From assembly GCA_017614395.1 (NCBI GenBank), contig JAGABX010000035.1, positions 1 to 40,304 of the forward strand: a DNA stretch of 40,304 nt, in the 5' to 3' direction. Source of the stretch: Eubacterium sp. GTDB lineage: Bacteria; Bacillota; Clostridia; Lachnospirales; Lachnospiraceae. The position numbers were made by a program, and so were the translations under genes. Below the pieces are notes generated by a model. The model had not been told where the DNA came from. It saw only the letters and a list, made by a program, of their open reading frames with translations, and made no database searches. Of the stretch, positions 32,928 through 40,304 are shown piece after piece; within the stretch, counting starts at the first letter, position 1; each line of letters begins with the position of its first letter.

Positions 32928-34799
32928 CTATCCCTGCGCCAATCGGTTTATCACATCTTCTTTCAATTTAACACCGTCAATCTTTCCGGTGCCTAGCATC
33001 GGAAATTCGTCATACAAGAAAAAGTGTGACGGAATCTTAAATTTAGCGAGCGATTTCGCAAGCTCCGACTTCACCTCATCCTCGTTCCATTCCGCACCAT
33101 CTTTCAGCTTAATGCAGGCACCGACCTCCTCGCCGAAAAAGTCACTCGGCACGCCGAGTACCTTGACATTGTCTATGATCGAAAGTTCCGAAATTGCCGC
33201 CTCTACTTCACCGGGCATGATGTTCTCACCACCACGGATAATAAGCTCCTTAAGACGGCCGGACAGATGCAGATAGCCGTCAGTATCCATGAATCCGAGA
33301 TCACCGGTATGCAACCACCCCTCCGTATCGATCGACTGCATATCCAACGCCACCTTGTAATAACCGGTCATCAGGTTGAATCCCTGCACCTGTACCTCAC
33401 CCGAGGTGCCAACCGGACATTCCGCTCCGGTCTCCGGATTGCATATGCGGATCTGGATATTTTCAACCGGCTTGCCGACGGTCTGCAACACATGTTCCTC
33501 GGTGTCATCATATTTCGTGATGGATACCGGCGCCATCTCTGACAGACCATATGAGGCTAGGAAATGGTCGTTCGGGAGATTATCCTTGAACATTTTTATC
33601 TGTGCCTCCGAGGCTGCGGCACCGGAAATAATAGTGCATCGTATGGAAGCAAGTTTCTCCTTTGAGAAACCCTTGTTGTTCATCATTGCGATCAGCATCG
33701 TCGGAACCGAATGGAAGATCGTGCATTTCTCACGGTCGATGAGCTCGATCAGCGTGTCTGTACGCAAATCTCTCGGAATAAATATGGTCGATCCGGCGAT
33801 CGCATTTGCAAACAGCCCCGCAACCAAACCGAATATATGGAACAATGGCAGGATCAGGCATGTCCGATCCGTATCAACCAGTGTCTGATCCTTGTAGTTT
33901 ATCTCAGCCGCATTCAGTACGTTATAAGCGGAGAGCAGCACGCCCTTGGGATTTCCGGTCGAACCCGATGTGAATATCATCGCGCAGGGATCATCCTCCC
34001 TGACGGTAAATCCGAATTTGTCCTTGATCGCCTCGTACTCGCCCCGGCGCTCACGTATATCCTGCCGGTCGTTGCGGATGGATATGAATTCCTGCAGAGG
34101 CGATCCGGCAGCCTTTAATTCGGCCAGATATGCCTCCTCGTCCTTCATCTCCGGCATCTGCCCGTAGCACAGATGCGTGATATCACCGATTTCAGCCACA
34201 CGCGCAATCTCTGATGCCCGCATGTTAAAATTCAGGAGCTGCGCCATCGCACCGAGTTTTTGTATCGCGAAAAAGGTCAGCACCCAATTCACGGAGTTCG
34301 CGCCGCAGATAGCCACATGTGTGCCCTTTTTCACGCCCTTGGCCTCGAGGCCGTTCGCGATTATCTGTGAATAGATCTCCACGTCCGACCATGTATATGA
34401 GCCACCGATGTCCGCTATCGCTATCGAATCCGGCGTGGTCTCGACCTTCTTTTTCAAAAAGTCCTTGAACGACAAATGCACGTAGGTGCTTACCTCGTCA
34501 TTAGTGACCTCCATCGGGATCATCATGTGAAATCCGGTCGTCTGGAAAATGTCATAGATCTCCGGCGTAACATTTATCAGGAGCATGCGATCCCCGTCAA
34601 AACGCTGGCGGCAGATCAGAAGCTCCCGCAGACCTGCAGAGGATAAATACTCAACATCCTTGAAATCCATGGTTACCTTGGGAGTAAAATCCGGAATCGC
34701 CGCGATTTTCTCACGCAACACCGGTGCCGTGCTCGTATCGATGCTGCCTGATATTTCCAGCACAAGTCCCTCAGATGATTGCTGTTCGTTAATTACCAT
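32928..34799 (-). CDS. STAS domain fused to acyl-CoA-synthetase-like adenylating enzyme (copy 1)
   Basis: The 623-aa protein has the same build as the second fusion in this cluster. Residues 1-100 are a STAS domain with DFKDVEYLSSAGLRELL and the candidate phospho-site Ser54. The rest is the ANL enzyme with MIFTSGSTG at 274-282, ASYGLSEMAP, HTGDLG, GRLKELIIRGGENIMP and Lys606 in GTGKID. All catalytic residues appear intact. AGGAGGGG lies 6 nt before the ATG. A 196-nt AT-rich gap with repeated TAAAC units precedes it, so it probably begins a transcript. The pair of fusions may differ in substrate, since the substrate-pocket regions differ; this cannot be resolved by eye. Confidence 0.92.
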   Translation of the reverse strand: MVINEQQSSEGLVLEISGSIDTSTAPVLREKIAAIPDFTPKVTMDFKDVEYLSSAGLRELLICRQRFDGDRMLLINVTPEIYDIFQTTGFHMMIPMEVTNDEVSTYVHLSFKDFLKKKVETTPDSIAIADIGGSYTWSDVEIYSQIIANGLEAKGVKKGTHVAICGANSVNWVLTFFAIQKLGAMAQLLNFNMRASEIARVAEIGDITHLCYGQMPEMKDEEAYLAELKAAGSPLQEFISIRNDRQDIRERRGEYEAIKDKFGFTVREDDPCAMIFTSGSTGNPKGVLLSAYNVLNAAEINYKDQTLVDTDRTCLILPLFHIFGLVAGLFANAIAGSTIFIPRDLRTDTLIELIDREKCTIFHSVPTMLIAMMNNKGFSKEKLASIRCTIISGAAASEAQIKMFKDNLPNDHFLASYGLSEMAPVSITKYDDTEEHVLQTVGKPVENIQIRICNPETGAECPVGTSGEVQVQGFNLMTGYYKVALDMQSIDTEGWLHTGDLGFMDTDGYLHLSGRLKELIIRGGENIMPGEVEAAISELSIIDNVKVLGVPSDFFGEEVGACIKLKDGAEWNEDEVKSELAKSLAKFKIPSHFFLYDEFPMLGTGKIDGVKLKEDVINRLAQG

Positions 34800-34827
34800 T
34801 TTGTCCCCTCCTGTTTTTCTTTTATTA

Positions 34828-34902
34828 GTTTATAATTGCCAGTTTAAAAATGTTTGGAAAATACTGTTTGTTTAATATTGTTTGTTTAAGTTTAATAGTT
34901 TA
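34828..34902 (-). promoter_or_regulatory. AT-rich leader with six TAAAC units and a 14-nt direct repeat
   Basis: The 196-nt space before the first STAS-ligase gene holds six minus-strand TAAAC units, seen as GTTTA on the plus strand at 34828, 34842, 34870, 34884, 34890 and 34898. GTTTGTTTAA occurs twice, at 34866 and 34880, 14 nt apart. This may be a regulator site or a promoter region. I cannot pick a convincing -35/-10 pair or a terminator for the preceding gene here. Confidence 0.35.
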
Positions 34903-34995
34903 AAATTACCAGATTTTTTCTTTAATAATAATTAGATTTTTGTTAACATTTTTTCATATACCTTTTAACGAAACGCTGATTGAATCAGTATATAA

Positions 34996-37371
34996 TTATG
35001 TATTATTATCATTATGCCTGAATTCCTTTACCAGTCTCAACACATTCATTCCGTTCTCGTAGGTGTAAGTCATCTCGTCCATTTTTTCCTTTACCAGAAA
35101 AATACCGAGTCCGCCTATCCGGCGTTCCTTCGCCTCGAGGGTAATATCCGGGTCCTCCTTGTCCAACGGATTATACTTGAATCCGCTGTCATAAAATGTC
35201 AGAATGATCTTGGGAGTCGGATCACCGATAAGTTCCCTGGTGACTGTTACCGTCCCCTCTCCATCCGTATAAGCATAGGACGCAATGTTGATAAAAATCT
35301 CCTCGACCGCCATCCGGATCTGCAGCTTCACCGATTTGTCCGAGCTCGGGATATCGTCACACACAAACGCGACGACCTCATTCAGTTTTTCCGGTTCGGC
35401 GGGAATCTCCAGTTTCCGTATCGTATTATGCTTTCCGAAATATGAAAAGGAACAAATTGTGATATCGTCAAATTGTTTTGCGTTTCCCGTGTGCGTCCCG
35501 ATCGCGGAGCGCAGCTCCGTTATTGTTTCCTCAGGACCGAGGTCTCCGGCGGAATCCAGAACAGCCATCAAACCATCGTCCCCAAACCGTTCGTTGTTCT
35601 CGTTTACGGCATCGGTTACACCATCCGTATAAACTAAAATCTTTTCTCCCGGCTGCAGTACAAAATCCCGGTTCGCGTAGGGCATGTTTTTCATGACTGC
35701 GACCGGCGGCGAATGCGGATATTTGATCAGCCGGTAGGCTCCGTCCCTGTACAAAGCCGGATGCTCGTGCCCTGCGTTTACCTCGATGCCCTTCCCGGTT
35801 GACAACTCTATGATAGCCAGCCAAATGGTAATAAAAAGCTTCGCCTCGTTGTCATCACATAGAGCATTGTTAACATCATACATGATTTGCGCGGGCGTGC
35901 CGCCCTGCATGGTACGGCCATGGATGCGCGCCTTTGCCTGCATCATGAACATGGCGGCGGGTATTCCCTTGTCTGACACATCCGCGATCACGATAGCCAG
36001 ATGGTCGTCATCAATGAAAAAGAAATCGTAAAAATCTCCTCCTACCTCCCTGGCCGTATCCATGGATGCGTAAATCGCGAACTCATTCCGATCGGGAAAT
36101 GGCGGAAACGTGTTCGGCACGGAGGAATGCTGTATTGTTCTGGCCAGTGCCAGTTCCTTGTCAATCCTGCCCTCTGCGTCCCGTATATACCGTTTCAGGG
36201 ACAACACCATGATATTGATGTCATCCGACAGCATGGCAAATTCGCGATTATCGGTCACATCCATCCGGACGTCAAGTTCGCCCATGCTGATTCTCTCCAG
36301 CGAGGTGTTCATCCTCTGCAGGGGCCGTACAATTCCCTTTTTCAGCATACGATTCAGGATTATGAGCAGACTCAGAGAGAGAACAAACAGTGCAAATGTA
36401 AATCCTAACGCGGATAGGACACGCATCTTTGCCGCTTCCCACCGGGGATACAAAGCGACTGCGATCGTTTTATTGTAGGGATGGTACATCGCATAGTATT
36501 CCGTGCCATTCGGTGCATTATATTTAAATATTTCACTGAAGGAATCATCATCTGATTCCTCAGCTATTGAAGGTAAATCCAACTGCAGTTTTTCAGGGAC
36601 GTCATCACCCTCTACGCCATAATAGGTTCCATCATCCTTTGGCGCTAACATCGAATAGGTTCCGTCAGGATTCTGTTCCCTGTCCAGCACGATCATCATG
36701 CCTTCATTTCCGACCGCTACCGATTGGCAATACACTCTTGACAGCATTACCAGCTCTTCCGAAATCTGACTGGAAACAATACCGAGAACTACCATCCATC
36801 CTTTCTTCCCGACGAAGCAATCCTCGCCTATCACCTGTCCGCAATAATATATTTTATTCTCATTCTGGTATTCTTCCTGTAATTTGCAATCCCGGTAATA
36901 ATTATCTCTCTCCTCCGCATTTGACACACGTCTCAGATCGATCCGTGCTCCCCCGATATCCGATGTTTTTTTTCCGACCAGTTGTGTCACGGAGGAATGG
37001 CGAATGATTCCATCCGGCGAAACTACATGAAGTTCCCTTAAATTCAGATCTCTGACCTCATCCTGCAGATAAGCATCCACTCCGGAATAATGGTCATGTG
37101 TGTCCTTAAACTCGATAATAGCGTTCGTATTGGAATACAATGTCGAATACATGTATCCGACCGTGACATCCATGTATTGATCAATCGAGAAGAAGAGTGT
37201 TTTTTTTGTCTCGTTGTCAGTAAGATATGTGGCAAGCAGTCCTCCGAATATACCCGAAATAAACAAATAGACCAGCATAAACAAAATGATCCATTTGTTA
37301 AACAGTTTTGATATAGCCTTGGTTCTGTTTTTAATTACTTTTTTTGATTGTTTATCATCTCTCTGAGACAT
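34996..37371 (-). CDS. Membrane sensor fusing SpoIIE-type PP2C phosphatase to RsbW-like HATPase
   Basis: The 791-aa protein has a first span at 27-50, an extracytoplasmic sensor region of about 270 residues, a second span near 320-345, a HAMP linker, a PP2C domain (about 415-640) and a HATPase domain (about 650-785). The PP2C domain shows GGDFYDFF (Asp446), ADVSDKGIPAAMFM and FDDITICSF. The HATPase domain shows the RsbW/SpoIIAB N-box MAVEEIFINIASYAY (Asn695) and a GGLGIFLVKEKMD segment. One chain therefore carries both a phosphatase and a possible serine kinase for STAS proteins. Its ATG shares a base with the stop of the exporter gene upstream (TAATG), so it is translated together with it. 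It should be the main switch of the cluster. Confidence 0.92.
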   Translation of the reverse strand: MSQRDDKQSKKVIKNRTKAISKLFNKWIILFMLVYLFISGIFGGLLATYLTDNETKKTLFFSIDQYMDVTVGYMYSTLYSNTNAIIEFKDTHDHYSGVDAYLQDEVRDLNLRELHVVSPDGIIRHSSVTQLVGKKTSDIGGARIDLRRVSNAEERDNYYRDCKLQEEYQNENKIYYCGQVIGEDCFVGKKGWMVVLGIVSSQISEELVMLSRVYCQSVAVGNEGMMIVLDREQNPDGTYSMLAPKDDGTYYGVEGDDVPEKLQLDLPSIAEESDDDSFSEIFKYNAPNGTEYYAMYHPYNKTIAVALYPRWEAAKMRVLSALGFTFALFVLSLSLLIILNRMLKKGIVRPLQRMNTSLERISMGELDVRMDVTDNREFAMLSDDINIMVLSLKRYIRDAEGRIDKELALARTIQHSSVPNTFPPFPDRNEFAIYASMDTAREVGGDFYDFFFIDDDHLAIVIADVSDKGIPAAMFMMQAKARIHGRTMQGGTPAQIMYDVNNALCDDNEAKLFITIWLAIIELSTGKGIEVNAGHEHPALYRDGAYRLIKYPHSPPVAVMKNMPYANRDFVLQPGEKILVYTDGVTDAVNENNERFGDDGLMAVLDSAGDLGPEETITELRSAIGTHTGNAKQFDDITICSFSYFGKHNTIRKLEIPAEPEKLNEVVAFVCDDIPSSDKSVKLQIRMAVEEIFINIASYAYTDGEGTVTVTRELIGDPTPKIILTFYDSGFKYNPLDKEDPDITLEAKERRIGGLGIFLVKEKMDEMTYTYENGMNVLRLVKEFRHNDNNT

Positions 37372-39104
37372 TACTCACCTTCATCAAACTGGCTGTTGTA
37401 CAGCTGCGCATACAGGCCGTTGCGTTGTAACAGTTCCTCGTGTTTGCCCGTTTCTACGACATCTCCGTCCTTCATGACAAATATCACATCCGCATCCCGG
37501 ATGGTGGACAGCCTGTGCGCGATCACAAACGAGGTTCGTCCCTCGGTCAGTTTGTCGATCGCCTGTGTAATGATTTTTTCCAAACGAGTATCAATTGATG
37601 AGGTTGCCTCGTCCAGGATCAGGACCTTCGGATTCCGTATCATGGCGCGGGCTATCGTCAGGAGCTGTTTCTGTCCCGCCGACACCTCAGTCTGTTCACC
37701 GAGAATAGTGTCCAATCCGTTTGGCAGCGTATCCACGAAATGATCCAGTCCCACATCCTCAATTACCTCGCGCAGGCGTTCCTCGGTCACCCCTTTGGTG
37801 GAGTAGACGATGTTGTCACGGATGGAGCCCTCGAACGTCCATGTATCCTGCAGCACCATGCCGACATAATCATGGAGATTATCCCGGTGCAGCTTTGACA
37901 CCGGCGTTCCGTCAATCCGGATCTCACCGCCATCCAGCTCATAAAACCGCATGAGAAGATTGACCATCGTCGTTTTTCCGGCACCAGTCGGTCCGACGAT
38001 CGCCACCTTCTGACCGCTTTTTACATCAGCGGAGAAATCATGGAGGATCGGCGTGTTCGGCACATATCCGAATTTCACATGTGAAAAACCAATCTCGCCG
38101 GACACATCCTGAATGGTCTCGGTTGCTCCCGATTCGTCGATTTCGTCCTCATCCAGAATCTCGAACACGCGCCCCGCTGCCGCATAGGCCGGCTGAATCG
38201 AGCCGATTGCCGAGGCCACGTTACTGATATTGGACTGGTACATCCTGACATAGAGGATGAACGCGACAATGACCGAAATCGTAGTGCCTGCGATATTGCC
38301 CACGATCAGCGCTGCGCCGACGATGCAGACAATGATGTATCCGAGGTTGCCCACGAACGCCATGACCGGCGTCATTATGCCCGACGCTACCTGCGATTTC
38401 CACGAGCTCTCGTACATATCCTGATTTCGTTTATGGAAGTATTCCCGAACGTCGTCCTCACAGTTGAATGCCTTGACTACCAGATGGCCGGTAAAAACTT
38501 CCTCTATATGAGCGTTGATGGCGCCCAGACTCCTCTGCTGCGTCCTTGCGTAGTTGCGGCCGGCCTTAGCCACCTTTCGCGATATGGCAAAACCGCCTAT
38601 GGAAACAACCATGACGCAGAGTGCCAGAATCCAGTTGGTAATGAGCATCATGACCGTTGCGCCGATAACCGTGGTCATCGATGACAGGATGCTGGTAATA
38701 TTGCTGACGAGCGACTGGCTGACCATATCGACATCGTTGGAAACACGGCTCAGCGTGTCACCGCTTTTGTGGCTGTCAAAATACGCAATCGGCAGGCGGT
38801 TCAGCTTGGCGGAGATGTCACGCCTCATATTTTTGCACAGATCCTGAGATACGCCCGCCATCATGAACTGCTGGGCGTAGCCAAAAGCAAACACGATCAG
38901 CACTGCCCCGAAAGCTAAAACTGCATTGAAGGAGAGAGATGAGAAATCCACCTTGCTTTTCAGCCCCTCCTCGATCACGGAGGATATGGTCCGGACTATC
39001 TGTGGAATCAGCACGCTCATCAGTGAGGACACGACGCCGATAATAACCGCAAAGATCACCTTGCCACGATAGGGTTTTAACAGCCCTGCAATACGCTTGT
39101 TCAT
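37371..39104 (-). CDS. ABC exporter subunit with consensus catalytic site (heterodimer partner B, copy 2)
   Basis: The 577-aa half-transporter has a six-span membrane domain and a nucleotide-binding domain with GPTGAGKTT, VLILDEATSSID with the catalytic Glu, and IAHRLST. The signature reads EVSAGQKQL instead of LSGGQ. It is the same asymmetric type as the exporter at the other end of the cluster, and its sequence is clearly related to it. It overlaps the partner gene upstream by 4 nt (ATGA) and the phosphatase-kinase gene downstream by one base, so all three are translationally linked. The cargo is unknown. Confidence 0.93.
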   Translation of the reverse strand: MNKRIAGLLKPYRGKVIFAVIIGVVSSLMSVLIPQIVRTISSVIEEGLKSKVDFSSLSFNAVLAFGAVLIVFAFGYAQQFMMAGVSQDLCKNMRRDISAKLNRLPIAYFDSHKSGDTLSRVSNDVDMVSQSLVSNITSILSSMTTVIGATVMMLITNWILALCVMVVSIGGFAISRKVAKAGRNYARTQQRSLGAINAHIEEVFTGHLVVKAFNCEDDVREYFHKRNQDMYESSWKSQVASGIMTPVMAFVGNLGYIIVCIVGAALIVGNIAGTTISVIVAFILYVRMYQSNISNVASAIGSIQPAYAAAGRVFEILDEDEIDESGATETIQDVSGEIGFSHVKFGYVPNTPILHDFSADVKSGQKVAIVGPTGAGKTTMVNLLMRFYELDGGEIRIDGTPVSKLHRDNLHDYVGMVLQDTWTFEGSIRDNIVYSTKGVTEERLREVIEDVGLDHFVDTLPNGLDTILGEQTEVSAGQKQLLTIARAMIRNPKVLILDEATSSIDTRLEKIITQAIDKLTEGRTSFVIAHRLSTIRDADVIFVMKDGDVVETGKHEELLQRNGLYAQLYNSQFDEGE

Positions 39105-40304
39105 ACGGCTGCCCCCCTTTCCATCATCTGGGAGGAGGCAATCTCCTGATAGATAGGACAGCTCGACAACAGCTCGTCATGCTTACCGGCGCCGACTATC
39201 TGTCCCTTGTCGATCACGTAGATGCAATCCGCGCCCATTATCGTGCCGATCCGCTGCGCCACTATCAATACAGTGGCATCAGCCGCAACCTCCTTCAGCC
39301 GGTCACGGAGCATACGGTCCGTCTTGAAATCCAGCGCGGAAAACGAATCGTCAAACAAATATATTTCCGGATCGCGGCAGATGGCACGCGATATGGTCAG
39401 TCGCTGTTTCTGGCCGCCGGAGAAGTTTTTGCCGCCCTCGGCAACCTTCGCGTCATAGCCGCCTTCCTTTTTCTCGATGAATTCACGTGCCTGCCCTACC
39501 TCGGAGGCTTTTTTTATCTCCGTGAGAGTGGCCTGGAAACGCCCGTTGTCACCGTAGGCGATGTTGTCCGAAATCGTTCCGGAAAACAGCATGCTTTTTT
39601 GCGGGATGTAACCGAGCTTGTTACGGAGATCCCGCAGCTTGTAATCCCTGACATCCTTGCCGTCGACCAGAACTCGCCCCTTCGTCGCGTCATAGAAACG
39701 CGGGATCAGATTGAGGATGCTCGTCTTGCCGGAGCCCGTGGCACCGATGAAGGCAACGGTCTGTCCTTTTTTTATGGAAAGGTTTATATCCTTGAGCGCA
39801 TAGCCGCCGGCACCCGGGTATTCAAAGCTGACATTCTCAAATACGATACTGCCGTCTTTTTTATCCTCCTGCTCGTCCGCGCCGTCCTGTATTGAAATAT
39901 CGGATTTCAGCACCTCGGAGATACGGTCCCAGGAGGCCATGGCCTTGACGATGCCGATATAGATCAGCAGGAGCTGTACAAACGCCGACATAACTAACAC
40001 TGCATAGGATGAGAACGTCACCATGTCCGAAAACAACTGGAGACGATCTCCTGATGCTGCGCCGGATATGACGAACGCACCGACAAAATAGATCAGAACG
40101 TTCAACAGGTTCATCATGCTCGTCATGAACGGGGCAAACAGTCCGGTTCTCCGGTCCACGCTGCGGGATGCTTTGAACAGGGACTCGTTTACCTCACCGA
40201 AACGTTCCTCCTGGTAATCAAACGCGTTAAATGCATGTATCACACGGATGCCGGACAGGTGCTCGCGATTGACGCGGTTGACATTGTCCACCTGTTTCTG
40301 TGCC
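39101..40304 (-). CDS. ABC exporter subunit with degenerate catalytic site (partner A, copy 2; N-terminus outside window)
   Basis: The frame is open to the right window edge and shows 400 residues. The visible part starts in the membrane domain (VNREHLSGIRVIHAFNAFDY), so about 180 residues are missing; a GTG at 40291 is not the true start. The nucleotide-binding domain has GATGSGKTS, an intact signature NFSGGQKQR, YLFDDSFSALD with Asp in place of the catalytic Glu, and AQRIGT with Gln in place of the H-loop His. These are the same changes as in the other A partner, which argues for one duplication of a heterodimer gene pair. Confidence 0.92.
   Translation of the reverse strand, partial: AQKQVDNVNRVNREHLSGIRVIHAFNAFDYQEERFGEVNESLFKASRSVDRRTGLFAPFMTSMMNLLNVLIYFVGAFVISGAASGDRLQLFSDMVTFSSYAVLVMSAFVQLLLIYIGIVKAMASWDRISEVLKSDISIQDGADEQEDKKDGSIVFENVSFEYPGAGGYALKDINLSIKKGQTVAFIGATGSGKTSILNLIPRFYDATKGRVLVDGKDVRDYKLRDLRNKLGYIPQKSMLFSGTISDNIAYGDNGRFQATLTEIKKASEVGQAREFIEKKEGGYDAKVAEGGKNFSGGQKQRLTISRAICRDPEIYLFDDSFSALDFKTDRMLRDRLKEVAADATVLIVAQRIGTIMGADCIYVIDKGQIVGAGKHDELLSSCPIYQEIASSQMMERGAAV

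Noticed and set aside
23370-34799. Ordinary non-ribosomal peptide synthetase cluster
   Set aside because: There is no peptidyl-carrier domain, no phosphopantetheine site and no thioesterase; the condensation-like and adenylating proteins are separate, and the transferases lack the first His of HHxxxDG.
39179-39895. 238-codon plus-strand frame
   Set aside because: It lies opposite the nucleotide-binding domain of the second ABC exporter and has no coding features of its own.
19706-40304. Standard sigma-B type stress operon
   Set aside because: STAS, PP2C and HATPase domains are present, but there is no sigma factor gene among them and the order is broken by ligases, acyltransferases and exporters.

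Overview
The window looks like a low-to-mid GC Firmicute chromosome, most likely a clostridium of the Lachnospiraceae type. The signs are strong AGGAGG ribosome binding sites, a GH9 lipoprotein, MutS2, a tRNA-Lys without an encoded CCA, Big2-type surface proteins and clostridial-style STAS/SpoIIE proteins. I see no transposase, integrase, phage gene or CRISPR array. The family-level placement is an inference from gene content, not from a search.

Left part (1-13.2 kb). Two minus-strand zinc-ribbon proteins, one cut by the window edge, are followed by plus-strand mutS2 and an OmpR-type two-component pair. The kinase gene ends tail-to-tail on trmL, the two stop codons sharing bases. A minus-strand run carries cheX with its own promoter and a long structured leader. 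Upstream of cheX lies an operon of VanW-like protein, AIR-synthase-like enzyme, Lrp/AsnC regulator and class I aminotransferase. A 33-codon membrane peptide, a plus-strand membrane-anchored TPR-like protein, a bidirectional terminator and tRNA-Lys close this part. The tRNA gene has a near-consensus promoter and a 16-bp hairpin leader.

Middle part (13.3-19.7 kb), all minus strand. It holds a GH9 cellulase lipoprotein behind a structured leader, a secreted Big2-like protein, a secreted Big2 plus S41-protease-like protein and a multi-span membrane protein. These look like cell-surface functions.

Right part (19.7-40.3 kb), all minus strand and tightly packed; this is the most unusual region. In transcription order it encodes a heterodimeric ABC exporter (first subunit cut by the window end); a sensor protein fusing a SpoIIE-type PP2C phosphatase to an RsbW-like HATPase; a STAS domain fused to an acyl-CoA-synthetase-like adenylating enzyme; a second sensor SpoIIE phosphatase; a free STAS protein; a second STAS-adenylating enzyme fusion; four paralogous condensation-like acyltransferases with an HxxxD motif; and a second heterodimeric ABC exporter. 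No sigma factor is present. The simplest reading is a partner-switching signal module (sensor phosphatases, kinase domain, STAS proteins) wired directly to acyl activation, acyl transfer and export. The product is unknown. A 59-nt leader element shared by cheX and the last acyltransferase gene hints at common regulation with chemotaxis.
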